64,000 bases of DNA from NCBI GenBank assembly GCA_032718475.1, contig JAUCBJ010001398.1, positions 81,449 through 145,448 of the forward strand. Direction: 5' to 3'. This document shows, piece by piece, positions 1 to 17,500 of the stretch; the first letter of the stretch is position 1; every line of letters begins with the position of its first letter. The DNA comes from Nemertoderma westbladi (Eukaryota; Xenacoelomorpha; Nemertodermatida; Nemertodermatidae). Below the pieces are notes generated by a model. It ran no database searches. It saw nothing but the letters and a program-made list of their open reading frames with translations, and had not been told where the DNA came from. Position numbers and translations under genes: made by a program.

Positions 1-4594
<4,594 letters not shown>

Positions 4595-5049
4595 AATACA
4601 GAAATAATCTGTTATCTTTCTTAATCCTGTAGTTAGTCTGACTGTATCGAAATATGCCTACTGCAGTACAGCAGTACTGCACTGGAACTGGAATACTTGA
4701 ATTGCTGAATACAGAATACACTAGGCTGCTACAGTGCTAGGCTGGTAACGGATGAACGTCAGATAGTATGGCAGTACAGCAGTATGATACAGTCAGACAG
4801 TAGTTGGTTTGGTAGTATTGCGGCTGCGGGACCTGATCAGTGTTGTAGAGTAGTAGCAGTAGCAGCAGCAGGTCATGGTAGTAGTCACATCATGAGACTG
4901 GGAGACGCAATCGTGCCTTTTAAGGTAACTGCCAGGAGAATGTATTCCCCGAGTTACAGTTTACGCCTCAAATTCAATTTGAAATTTATGTATTTAAATT
5001 TTGTATAATATCTACTGTAAAAGAAGGCAATGGAACATGTTATTTTAAT
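4595..5049. promoter_or_regulatory. Divergent intergenic region between MCM3 and the M28 gene
   Basis: MCM3 starts leftwards at 4594 and the M28 gene starts rightwards at 5565, so promoter elements for both must lie within this ~970-bp gap or just beyond. The part next to MCM3 is rich in CAGTA/TACTG runs (4655-4800) and has a short GCAGTA repeat near 4850-4870. No clear TATA box or E2F site could be fixed by eye. The assignment rests on gene geometry only. Confidence 0.4.
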
Positions 5050-5521
5050 ATGGAACTGTCTGTGAACTGTGAAGTCTGTGGTGATCGTCTTGTTGCGGCC
5101 GGCAAAGCTTCCTACTGTAGTGGTGTGGTATGGATTTTGATTTTGAACTCAGTACTTACACCAAGTTCAGGTAATAAGTTCATGTTTCAAATTTTACATT
5201 TTTCATGAATTCAATTGTTATTCTGCAAAAGAGGGAGATTGGTGATGCCGCACTGCTCATTTAACTCATTGAAACAAATATAAGATCATGTAAACCATTC
5301 ACAAAATCTCATGATTTCGTGTAAATGTATTTTATAAGAGTTGATTTACTATGAAACCGACTCATAGAAAGTATGCTACAGTAGATGAACCCAAGATGAA
5401 CAATTAGTTTTTGGGTTAGCCTTTATTTGTCTTAAATATTTCAGTAGCGATGGGCACAGACGATATAAAAGAAGATGGTGATGAAGATACTAAAGATGTA
5501 TTGTCGCAATTTGGAGAATGA
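5050..5521 (+). CDS. Doubtful two-exon small ORF, 65 residues, CxxC motif
   Basis: An ATG at 5050 opens a frame with NCEVCGDRLVAAGKASYC (a CxxC pair plus a later Cys). It could splice from 5170 (CAG|GTAATA) to 5445 (TTTCAG|T), continue with an acidic stretch (KEDGDEDTKD) and stop at 5519-5521. Splice phase is consistent (phase 1). No family is recognised. An 11-codon ATG segment at 4892-4924 ends in a good donor but does not join this frame. It may instead be 5' leader of the M28 gene or chance. Confidence 0.22.
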
Positions 5522-5564
5522 TGTGTTTATCTGCCGCATGGGATGCTATGCTACTGTAATTATT

Positions 5565-8500
5565 ATGTTAATCCGTGCCACATTTACAGCTTATTTATTA
5601 TTTATCGCGGCAGGTAAGCAGTTACACATTCTTACAACACGTATGCAATAAGCAAAAATAATGGTAGTGATCGTTTAAAGTAAAAGTACAAAAGATTTGG
5701 TTTGGGTGACCCAAGGTAAAACATCAAAGATAATAGTCACTTGATCTTATTCCGTTTACAACTGGGCTGCCCTGCATCCACGGTATTGTTTGTGATTCTA
5801 TCAGGTTGTTTTCACTCGACAAACTTGCGAACACAAACGAGAACCCGAGTAAAGTTTCAGTCGGACCTGGAAAGCGTTAGACGTTTGGAGGATCTATTGG
5901 TTAATCGATTCAACGAAATTAGAAACACAAAGGAAAATCCCGAGGGCAAGTTGCGTTGCTACAAGTTTATCAAGAAATTCTTTATGGATCTTAAACTTAC
6001 GGTTTATATAGACGACTTCGTTTTTAGGGTGAGTTATCAAAGAACCACACGAAGGATAATACAGTATTATCATAATTATTGTATATAGTCATAACCAAGG
6101 CGACCTTTACTAACCTTTACTGTAAAGGTCGCATTGGTCATAACCCACGTTTTGCAATAATTATCTTCTGAAGTACTGTATAAGCTGGTTTCAAGTTGAT
6201 TTAAATGGTTAATAATAATTCCAATTGACTGAGCGACTAACACCATAGCAACTTAATTATAATTGAACTGAAAGAAAAGCAATAATGCTGCTTCAGTTGT
6301 AACTTAATAAGAAAGTAATTGAGTATTGTTACCTAAACTACTATCGTACAGTATATACAGTACAGTAGTATATAGGATATACTGTAATAACCTATTTTAG
6401 CTGGCAGGTTCTATTAATTCTACTAGGTCTGTCATATTATAAATATTACCATTACAGTATTAATACTATTATTTATGTGATATAGTAATCGTCATGTAAA
6501 GATAACTACAAATATTGTATTTTTAGGCGGAAGTTGAAGGAGGGGAGTCGAAACTAGGAAATGGCAAGAATATAATTGCGGTGCTTCCTGGTGATAATTT
6601 TGGATCGAGTTTGGATCAGATTTCTATGGTTTCAGCGCACTACGACACATTTGGAATTTCACCAGGTGTGGCAGAATATTTTTTAATAGATTTATGGATA
6701 GACGAAATACTGCACCACTTTTGTTGCTCTACAGACTGACAGACAGACTGAGACTCTGTTTTCGTAAGGCGCGTAACCCGATGTAGCGCTCCATAGTGTG
6801 TCTCATGCTCGCTATGATGCAAAATTTAAGGGATAGTAAAAAAACGGAGCGACCTAGATTGTGGTGTAATCATTCATTCTTACTGTATTTGTAAACCGTT
6901 ATTTTGAGGGTTAAGGGTTATTCGCCACAGAAATTGTTTAATTAATTAATTAAATGTTTTATAACTCTGTGGTGAACGACACTTAACTCCCAAAACAATG
7001 ATGCTAAATGACAGAAAAACGAACAAATTTAATTGGACTTGCACATATTACCCAGGAAATATATGCATTATGTAGGCCGAGTGTACTTCAATTAACGTCT
7101 GTAAGAGAGCCAATAAATATGTTTTATGAATTATAATAATAAGTGCAGTCTAACTCATGGATTGGAAGTCTAACTCATGGATTGGAAGTCTAACTCATGG
7201 ATTGGAAGTCTAACTCATGGATTGGAAGTCAAACTCATGGATTGGAAGTCTAACTCATGGATTGGAAGTCTAACTCATGGATTGGAAGTCTAACTCATGG
7301 ATTGGAAGTCTAACTCATGGATTGGAAGTCTAACTAATGGATTGGAAGTCTAACTCATGCATTGGAAGTCTAACTCATGGATTGGAAGCCTAACTCATGG
7401 ATTGGAAGTCTAACTCATGGATTGGAAGTCAAACTCATGGATTGGAAGTCTAACTCATGGATTGGAAGTCTAACTCATGGATTGGAAGTCTAACTCATGG
7501 ATTGGAAGTCTAACTCATGGATTGGAAGTCTAACTCATGGATTGGAAGTATAACTCATGGATTTGAAGTCTAACTCATGCATTGGAAGTCTAACTCATGG
7601 ATTGGAAGTCTAACTCATGGATTGGAAGTCTAACTCATGGATTGGAAGTCTAACTCATGGATTGGAAGTCTAACTCATGGATTGGAAGTCTAACTCATGG
7701 ATTGGAAGTCTAACTCATGGATTGGAAGTCTAACTCATGGATTCGAAGTCTAACTCATGGATTGAAAGTCTAACTCATGGATTGGAAGTCTAACTCATGG
7801 ATTGGAAGTCTAACTCATGGATTGGAAGTCTAACTCATGGATTGGAAGTCTCACTCATGGATTGGAAGTCTAACTCATGGATTGGAAGTCTAACTCATGG
7901 ATTGGAAGTCTAACTCATGGATTGGAAGTCTAACTCATGGATTGGAAGTCTAACTCATGGATTGGAGGTCTAGCTCATGGATTGGAAGTCTAACTGATGG
8001 ATTGGAAGTCTAACTCATGGATTGGAAATCTAACTCATGGATTGGAAGTCTAACTCATGGATTGGAAGTCTAACTCATGGATTGGAAGTCTAACTCATGG
8101 ATTGGAAGTCTAACTCATGGATTGGAAGTCTAACTCATGGATTGGAAGTCTAACTCATGGATTGGAAGTCTAACTCATGGATTGGAATTCTAACTCATGG
8201 ATTGGAAGTCTAACTCATGGATTGGAAGTCTAACTCATGCATTGGAAGTCTAACTCATGGATTGGAAGTCTAACTCATGGATTGGAAGTCTCACTCATGG
8301 ATTGGAAGTCTAACTCATGGATTGGAAGTCTAACTCATGGATTAGAAGTCTAACTCATGGATTGGAAGTCTAACTCATGGATTGGAAGTCTAACTCATGG
8401 ATTGGAAGTCTAACTCATGGATTGGAAGTCTAACTCATGGATTAGAAGTCTAACTCATGGATTGGAAGTCTAACTCATGGATTGGAAGTCTAACTCATGG

Positions 8501-11500
8501 ATTGGAAGTCTAACTCATGGATTGGAAGTCTAACTCATGGATTGGAAGTCTAACTCATGGATTGGAAGTCTAACTCATGGATTGGAAGTCTAACTCATGG
8601 ATTGGAAGTCTAACTTATGGATTGGAAGTCTAACTCATGGATTGGAAGTCTCACTCATGGATTGGAAGTCTAACTCATGGATTAGAAGTCTAACTCATGG
8701 ATTGGAAGTCTAACTCATGGATTGGAAGTCTAACTCATGGATTGGAAGTCTAACTCATGGATTGGAAGTCTAACTCATGGATTGGAAGTCTAACTCATGG
8801 ATTGGAAGTCTAACTCATGGATTGGAAGTCTAACTCATGGATTGGAAGTCTAACTCATGGATTGGAAGTCTAACTCATGGATTGTTTCTATGCCATATTT
8901 TATAAATGTAGGAGTTGATGATGATGGCAGCGGTATGGCAGCATTGTTAGAGACATCACGATTCGTTACGCAACAGTTACCAAGGAAACACACTGTATTC
9001 TTTGTAGCCTTCGACCACGAAGAGGATGGATGTAAGACAAATAAAAATAAATAGTTAATATTATTTTTGGTCTATATGCACAACGATTCCTTCCATTTAG
9101 CCAATTGCATAAAGGCAGGATTTGTTCGGAACTCAACAAATAATCTTCGCGCCCAGTCCACAGACTGCCAGAAATCTTTGCTGAATAAATTGAATAAAGT
9201 TAATTTAAGAAACCGTAACCTGTGCTAATGACATCCGTCCCGTTTATCGTTTAGGTTAGAATTTCATGCCACTGTAGATTGCTAGGATTGGCCGCGGGGA
9301 AATATGATGGCCTGCATGCGAAGGTTGCACCGAACCCTAAAACAGTACATATTTATCTGATAATGGAGTTGTTGTCTGGAACAGTCACATTCAGCGAGAA
9401 GGGTGGGGGTGGGGGGGGGGGGGGGTAATAAGGTTTATTGTAAAGAATCCTAACCTAACATACGATAAAGTGATACCTCAAGATCAAATTACAGACGGCT
9501 GCCCTTCCTCAATCTGTGTTCGGTACGATTAGCTTACATGTTACTTCCAGTATGCATCCCTCTTGCAGTAGTCTTAGTAACTTCTGTTTTGAATACCGAG
9601 ATAAGTACTGTAAGTAGGCCTACTCTCTCAGTCCACCCTTTAATCCTTTTCAGTGATTGGAAGTCGCCACTTCCTTGCATCTTGGTGGTCGTCGTTTAAA
9701 ACCCAACATAATTACACAAACAGTCAATTGATACTCAATGTGGTAATGGACCCCGTGCTTAATTGGGACAATACTCCGAAGTCGCAGGTACCGAAGTAAT
9801 TATATGACGACGTCTGTGTGTGAGCGGAAATTTATTAACATCGGACTAAATTTAATATTCGAACACCCATAGAGTGTAAGATAATCTAACAGCACTTGTC
9901 CTTACCAAATTTAAAATAAAATAATAAGTATATCGAATATCTTTCTTTCAGGAATTACCTTTAGGAATGGACACCATATTGACCCGGGAAACTCACAAAA
10001 GTTTCATCGCTGATGGAGAGAAGGGCAACTTTCTAGTTGTGGTTTACCGAGAAACTGAGTCCGATATGGCCAATATATTTATTAATAACTTCAAACCCGA
10101 CAGTAACCACAGAATATTGCCTATGCAGATACAACAAAAATGTTAGTGACAACATTATTTATAATTTTGCTTATTTGTTTTTGTTTACAATCTTTTCAAT
10201 TTATTGTTGTTATTTGTTTTTGTTTACAAGCTTTTCCATTTATTGTTGTTATTTGTTTTTGTTTACAATCTTTTCCATTTATTGTTATTTCAAGGGAAGC
10301 TGTCCATATGAGACGGATGTGACTTAAAGTAGTTGTGTTTATTGATGTTTTCATTTCAATATCAATAGGTATGTAAAATATAAGTATGTCAATAATTTTA
10401 ATTTTTATTTCATTTGTATTCTAAAATGATTAAACTAAGTTAAACCAACTGAAAAATTATTATAATTTTTGGGTGTTTAGAGTATTTTTATATTTTGTAA
10501 AATGTTGGAATAGAATTGTATTCCATCAACCAACTGCTAATATTTTTCAGATCTAACAGAAAGCAAATTGGACTCGAGACTTCTGAATTTGCTGCGATCA
10601 GATCACGTGCCATTTTGGGTAGAAGAGCCAACAATACCGTCAATACATCTCACAGATACGGCCGAGTCAAGAGGTATGTAGTATATATGTTTATATAAAG
10701 TCAGCAGTGCGTATATAAAGTTGGCACTGTGGATGTAAAGTCAGGACCCCAAATACTGTCTGTGAATATAATTTAATAACTGGGTTTATGGACTGTAACA
10801 ACTGTACATATACATTTTTTCATAATTTTACAACGGGCCATTGTGGGTGTGGTAACCCGGTGATGAGACAAATCATTATACGGTAACAATATTTTTAGAT
10901 GAATTTCTTTGGGGAAATGGTAATTTTACTCTTCTAAAGTGTATTTTATATATTAGAAAAAAGAGGAATTATATTTTCTATTAATAACAAGTATTATTAT
11001 TATAGCATAATGCAAATATAAATAAATTACCACATGTATATACCAGTATTTGTAAATATTATACTGCAAGTTACCACAAAATCCGGGTTCACATGAAATG
11101 AAAGGAATGTTGTTTAATCCTCATATTAATTAAATAAATTCACTAACTAGAAGTGTATTAATAATTTATATTATTATATATTATATTATATTACATTATA
11201 TTATATATAATGTATTATTATCTAGTATAAATGATATAAATAACGTGTGAACCTTGGAATAATATGTATTAGAAACGGATTAAATTTGTGAACCATGGCC
11301 GTAATGATAATCCCATACCACCAACTGCTACTATATTAATTTAATATAATCATTTATTAGCCCTACTTGGTGAACAACGTATATAAGGATACGTCACCTT
11401 TAATGTGAAATATTTTTTTATAAATTCTCACGGCTGTACATCTAAGGCCTAATAATGTTAAACTAAACTAAATAAATATAAACTTTAATACAAACCTAAA

Positions 11501-14500
11501 TATATCATAATATTAATAAATATAATTATTCAATTTGAAACGGAAGCCCAAGTGCTTTTTCTTCATCTACATTTTTCTGACCTTCATCAGTAGCTGTTGA
11601 TTTGGTTGTCTCGTCGGAACCAGGATGAACTACAACCTTATCGGTTTTAGCTTTGGGATCCATTTGAAGTCCAAACGATCGCCTTATCTTAAGGTATTCT
11701 CGAAATGTAAAGCACGCATCGGCCACATAGATTATAGTGGTTGACATCATGAAAACCCCAGCAATGACACTAGTACTGCACCCGATCTGAAAATAAAATC
11801 AACGAACATTCTACAAGATGGTGGTATTGATTGTAATATGTTCACACGTAAGATAAAGATCCAGATTAATTTGAACTTTAAATAAGATATTTTGCGAAGT
11901 TAATATTTTTACGTCCTTTATATAAAATTGAAATAGTTTGTTGGACACAAAACAAAGTGAAGTTGTGTCGTACTTCTTAGTCACCCCAGCTGACCAAGTG
12001 CAACAACAGGTACGACGTAAGAGTAATAAAAACACACAAAGAGCGTTTGTGTTAAATTCAAACAAAATGTAAGTCTACAATCAATTGGAATGAAGCATTA
12101 CTTTGCAGCGTTGCGTTACGGCGTATAGGATAGAATGCAGCAAAGTAATCACTAACTTAGTAACAATAAACTTCCAGAACTCCGCTAAGGTTATTTACGG
12201 TGTGTTGTTAGTGTTAAAAAGTAAATGCAATTAATTGCATAAAAAGGATGTAAATTTCATTAATATCCCTAAACATACACTATTCAAGCTAATAATGAAG
12301 AATTTAGAACGCCGATAAGTTAACAAAATTAGGTGAAAAGGGTGTTGTTCATTGTGGTGAAAAGGGCACCCATATACAGCGTTCATGACCTTTATATATT
12401 TATGTTAAGCTCCCTCGCTGCGCTCGCTCGGTATCTAAATACACTCAGATCATAACGCTGGAAAGTTATTCATAAAATGATGTTTATTATTACTAATACT
12501 CGTATTTTCATTATAAATTGTGTTATTCATAGCCGATTTCGATAAAGTGTATTGTAACTTACCAACTCAACAAAGCGTGAATACTTTGCAATGAATGCTG
12601 CTCCGACGCATAAGTGCAGCATGGCCAGCAACCCAGCGGTTGTACTGAATATGAGATGGAGACGATCCTGTGAGAATCTACGTTCAATCTAAAAATAAAA
12701 GTCCCTGAAAGATTAATGTTTATAACCATTTAACGAGTCAGGTTTCAGGGGTAGAAATAACACATTGAGGTGATAACAACTTCCTTAAGATCAGGATTAA
12801 GATTAGGCAGAGGGACCAATCTAATCATATTGATTTTAGTAATGATAACATGCCACTTAGATTTAATAAATAATTTGGTACAATTGAAGAGTTACATTGA
12901 GGGTTATTTCCTGTGAATTGAAGTGGTGTGAAGTACCACGTTACATATGCGGGATTTTGTCGATTTTCTATCCGAAAGATTACAAATATAAACCCATATA
13001 TGAATAAATACACAGACAATAAAGTAAGCCACTTTGTAGATATCAGTATCGGACATGCTTTTGATTTACATTACCAAGCCATTACATTACCCCGTATACG
13101 TAGCTCAAACGGGAAGGGTCGGAATCAGTAATAACTGATTATATAGCCACGTTAGATGTTACAGTAAGTACATGTTCGTGGGGTCTCCGCGCAGCACGAA
13201 GTGAGCAACACCTTAGCATATAGGGGCCCCATTAACGAGTTGTCTGTCGTTAGTCAGAAGTCGTCAACACAATACTCGTTTCCCTCATTTATCTCGTTGC
13301 GTTCGTTCGTTTTTTACCAAAATTCAGATTCTTTCTAAACTTTTGACGGACTACATACGTACCAAGTTTGGTTTAATTTCATCAAGGAATGACCGAGATA
13401 TTAGCGATCAAAAATTTACGACGACAGATGACAACGACGACAGACAACTCGTTAACGGCACCCATATGCTAAGGCTTCGCTCACTTCGTGGCTCGCCCCA
13501 CAGTATATTGTATACCGGTAGATTAGGCCATATATCATACTCACCCCCAAGTGGTAGAACAGAAATGTCGATACAACAAATGCAATGCTCATATAGCAGA
13601 CAGCCGTGAACAACCTATTCAGTGGATATAAGTAGTGTAAGTCTTGTTCGAGAATGTTGATTACCCCACTGTAGACGTAGACAAACGCACAGGAACGGTA
13701 AACACAAATAATGGATATAATATCCATTACAAATTCGAAGAACTTTGCGACTCCGCAAATAGTCAAAGCGTAGCTGTTGTCTAACACGACATGAGTAGGT
13801 AGGAGCGATTTTATTATTCGTAACATATTAACGAATACTCACTCTACGGTCTAAAGTTTGTTACAAAAATAGTAAGAGACTATAATACATACGTATGCCT
13901 TTCTTCCAACATGTAAACTCTATACCTACTGTACATTGAACATGTACTGGTACACAATTATTGTACACTACCTACAGTAGCAATACTTAGTATGTCATAT
14001 TTGAAACAATGTAGAAAGCATACAGACATACGACCTTCTGATTATCAACACCACAAATTAATTGAGTGTCAATGACTTGTTTGCAATATTTAACCTCGAA
14101 TGTATTGCATTATGTGGATAATTGCAAAGGATATTATTATGTTTTTAGGTTATATGAAAGATTGTTACCACAAAGATTGTGACGATGTTAATATGATTAA
14201 CGAAAATAATTTGTTGTTCCTCAATAAAGTGACACAGGTCAGTGACCCTCTAATAATGTCTCAATAAAGTGACACAGGTCAGTGACCCTCTAATAAAGTT
14301 ACTACCATACCAGTACACTATACAACTTATATTCGATTACGAATACATTTATGGTTTATATAATTATTTGTTGCCTACTTTTAGTTCTTTAAGTAATACA
14401 ACTATTTTTGCGTAAAACATTATTTATTTATTAATAATATTATGTAGGTACTCTATTGCATCCACTTATAATATATAAATTGTAACAACTCGGTAATCCG

Positions 14501-17500
14501 AAATTAAAATTAATAATAATTATTAATTCATTAAAATTAATAACTCGTCTCGGAGAATTGACATAAAAATTATCAATTATGTCAATCAGGTTACAGTGGC
14601 ATGTTATTCTACACTAAACAATAAATTACTGGCAAACATGCAATGCACTATTCAAAATTAACGTGGATGCATTTGAGTATGATGTTGGTCCTGTGTGCCG
14701 TTATGTAATCAAAACATATATATCAACAATATAAACACGTTCGTGGGGCCTTCGCGCAGCACGAAGTGACCAAAGCCTTTAGCATATGGGTCCCATTAAC
14801 GAGTTATCTGCCGTTAGTCAGAAGTCTTCAACACAATACTCGTCCTCCCCTTGTGCCTCGTTGCGTTCGTTCGGTTTTGACCAAACTTCAGATTCTTTCT
14901 AAACTTTCCGGCCTACATACATACCAAGTTTCGTTTAATTTCATCGAGGAATAACCGAGTTATTAGCGATCAAAAATTTACGACGACAGATGACGACGAC
15001 GACAGAGAACTCGCCAATGGCACCCATATGCTAAGGCTTCGCTCACTTCGTGGCTCGCCCCACAATTCCCTTATTGCCGGTCTGGTTCCGTGAACTTCCA
15101 GGCAGCCGGTATGTATTTGTCGTAGAGAAACATCGACGATGCAGGGTGCAGGGTAGAAAGAGTTTTATTGTCTTTCCTATTAGTGTTACTGTTAGTATAG
15201 GGTGGCGCTAATAATGCGAACTCCGAATCACGAGATCTGTCCAGGTGATTAGAGCGTCGGTCTTACAACCGGGAGGTCAGCCCACTCATCTGTAAGGGGA
15301 ACCCGGGCTTTGGTGGGGTAGTAAAGAAAAGGGTATGATAGTCAGAGTATTGCACCATGGGAGTTAGTATGGCACTCTCCCTGCCTTACAGAATACCGAG
15401 TGGTTTCCCCCCTTTGCCGATCGCTTTACCTTACCCTAGAGGTGTGGGCAACTTCGTGTTGGAGCTCGTCTATAGGGTATGAGTGAATACACTCACATTC
15501 ACACCTAAAGTGCCACACATCGGAAGCTCTTCATAATGTTACCGCACTGATAAGTAAATAGTTCATTATTTGATCCTTTAATTTTCACTTAGAGTGTGGC
15601 CGACACAATACTAGAAGTCAGTGAACCCGGATGTTGTAACATTGGTTCGTCGCAAACCGATTCGCATTGTCTGAGGTATCTGTTGGAGAACCGATTGAAT
15701 AAACCGCGTAACCGCGTTCACCACGAGGAAAAACGAGTCGTGAGAAAGTTTCTTATAGATTATATGACTCAGTTGGGGTTGTCTACCGAAACTAATGAGT
15801 TTCTAATTGAGGTAATGTACTGCGAATATTTTGACATTCTGTGTATTACTAGGCTTGCTGTGATGACCACCATCACTGGACTCTTGGCAGTTTTCTGTAG
15901 CATTATAATTATTATAGCGTAGCAGTTCGTTATACAGTAATTCTGACTAAATGTTACATTATTGCAGTCATAGTTTTAGATTTTTTTAGCATTTACAAAT
16001 ACAGTATACCTATTACCCATATTTGATGTTACCTGTTCTAGAATGCCGAATTAGTCTTTGAGCACCATCAATGCATCGCCAATGGGCACCATCCATTGAT
16101 GCTGCTCACCCAATGATTCTGGCATTAAACTCAGATCATCAGCAAAGTCTAGGTCCGTAACTTGAATTGGTCTATTTCACCTACTTCTACCTACGAACTG
16201 TATTCAACAGTAGCCGTAAGGTATTCAATAGCAAATCATTCGAAAATATTAAGGATTCCCGTGTTGTAATGGTGAGCAAACCTGGACGTGTATTGAGGGG
16301 CGCGGGTTCGATCCCCGCATCTACCGAATTCTATTCAATCCTTTTTAAATTAGATAATACACAATTAATTAATACTTCAGGTTTAATTTCATTCCGGGAT
16401 GTAGTCCTACCTGTATTTGCATCATATTCTTTGATTATAATAACAATTCTAATGTTACTACTAACTCGACTGATATTTTTGTCGAAAATATAATTAGGCG
16501 CATATTGATAAAATTACCAGTAAAATAAGTAATAATTTATATAGCAAATTGGGCGTAAAAAATGAATTCGCCACCTTGAGGGTTCGATCTACACCGGTTG
16601 TCCTCAATGCTGTAATGGTCAGTAATCCCGGACATTTACCAGAAGAAGCGTCATTTTTTAGTAATCTTTGATATAGAGGTGATTCCCATTTAAATTTCTT
16701 AATAAATTATAACAGTTTTTTTATTTGTTTATGTTTTAATTTTAATATTTTAATGTTTTAATATTTCAGGGTTGCTATGTGTGTTCTTGGAAAAAAGGAT
16801 ACAATATAATAGGGTTATTACCAGGTGTCTATCATGGGGAGTACGATAACGGAATTATCCTTATTGCTGCTATGTATACATTCCCAGACTCGACCGCTTC
16901 AATTAATCAGTTAGTTTATAATATGGGGGGGGGGGGGGGGGGGGGACTGCTGCAATAAGGTGTACATTATGTACTTACACTTCTCACTCATTTATCTGAT
17001 ATGACTACATTTTTGAACCAAGACACCACGAACAACCAACAATCCATATAGTTACGATCTGAAAGATTATTTGAGGTCAGAAAGGTGATGGCCGCTCTTC
17101 GTATCGTCAGGTAAAAATATAGAAAAACGAAAGATCGATTGATCGAGTAGATCAATTGTACGAGGATGGAAGAATTTCATTTTAAGGTGGTGGATTAGTC
17201 ACTTCCCGGGGACCGAAGTCAGGAGTGATTTCCTCAACAAAGACTTTATCTGGAACGAAAGATAACGAGGGCGAGATCATTGAGTTTTAGCCAAGCAAAC
17301 GAAACCCCTCGGAGATCAGGAGTGGGTATCAGCTAGCCGTCGGCCTTAGTGTTGAACCAGAGGTTGTAGTAAGTTTCATGTTGCTAAGCTGTAGTGAAGG
17401 TGACGGAATGGGATCTCCTATAAAGTGAAGAGGAATCTAGAACACTGAGGTGGATGATATCGTAGTTGCGGAGTAGTAAGCTGCGAGACACTTTCTTATG

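Noticed and set aside
7147-8884. CRISPR array
   Set aside because: Units are head-to-tail with no variable spacers, in an intron of an animal gene.
9654-9664. Origin of the 20-bp array from M28 exon 5, which begins TGATTGGAAGTC
   Set aside because: Only about 10 bases (ATTGGAAGTC) match and the rest of the unit does not. A match this short could be chance, unlike the full-length MCM3 match.
16252-16326. A functional tRNA gene
   Set aside because: The T-arm is perfect but the acceptor stem does not pair and the anticodon arm is not well formed. SINE or pseudo-tRNA is likelier.
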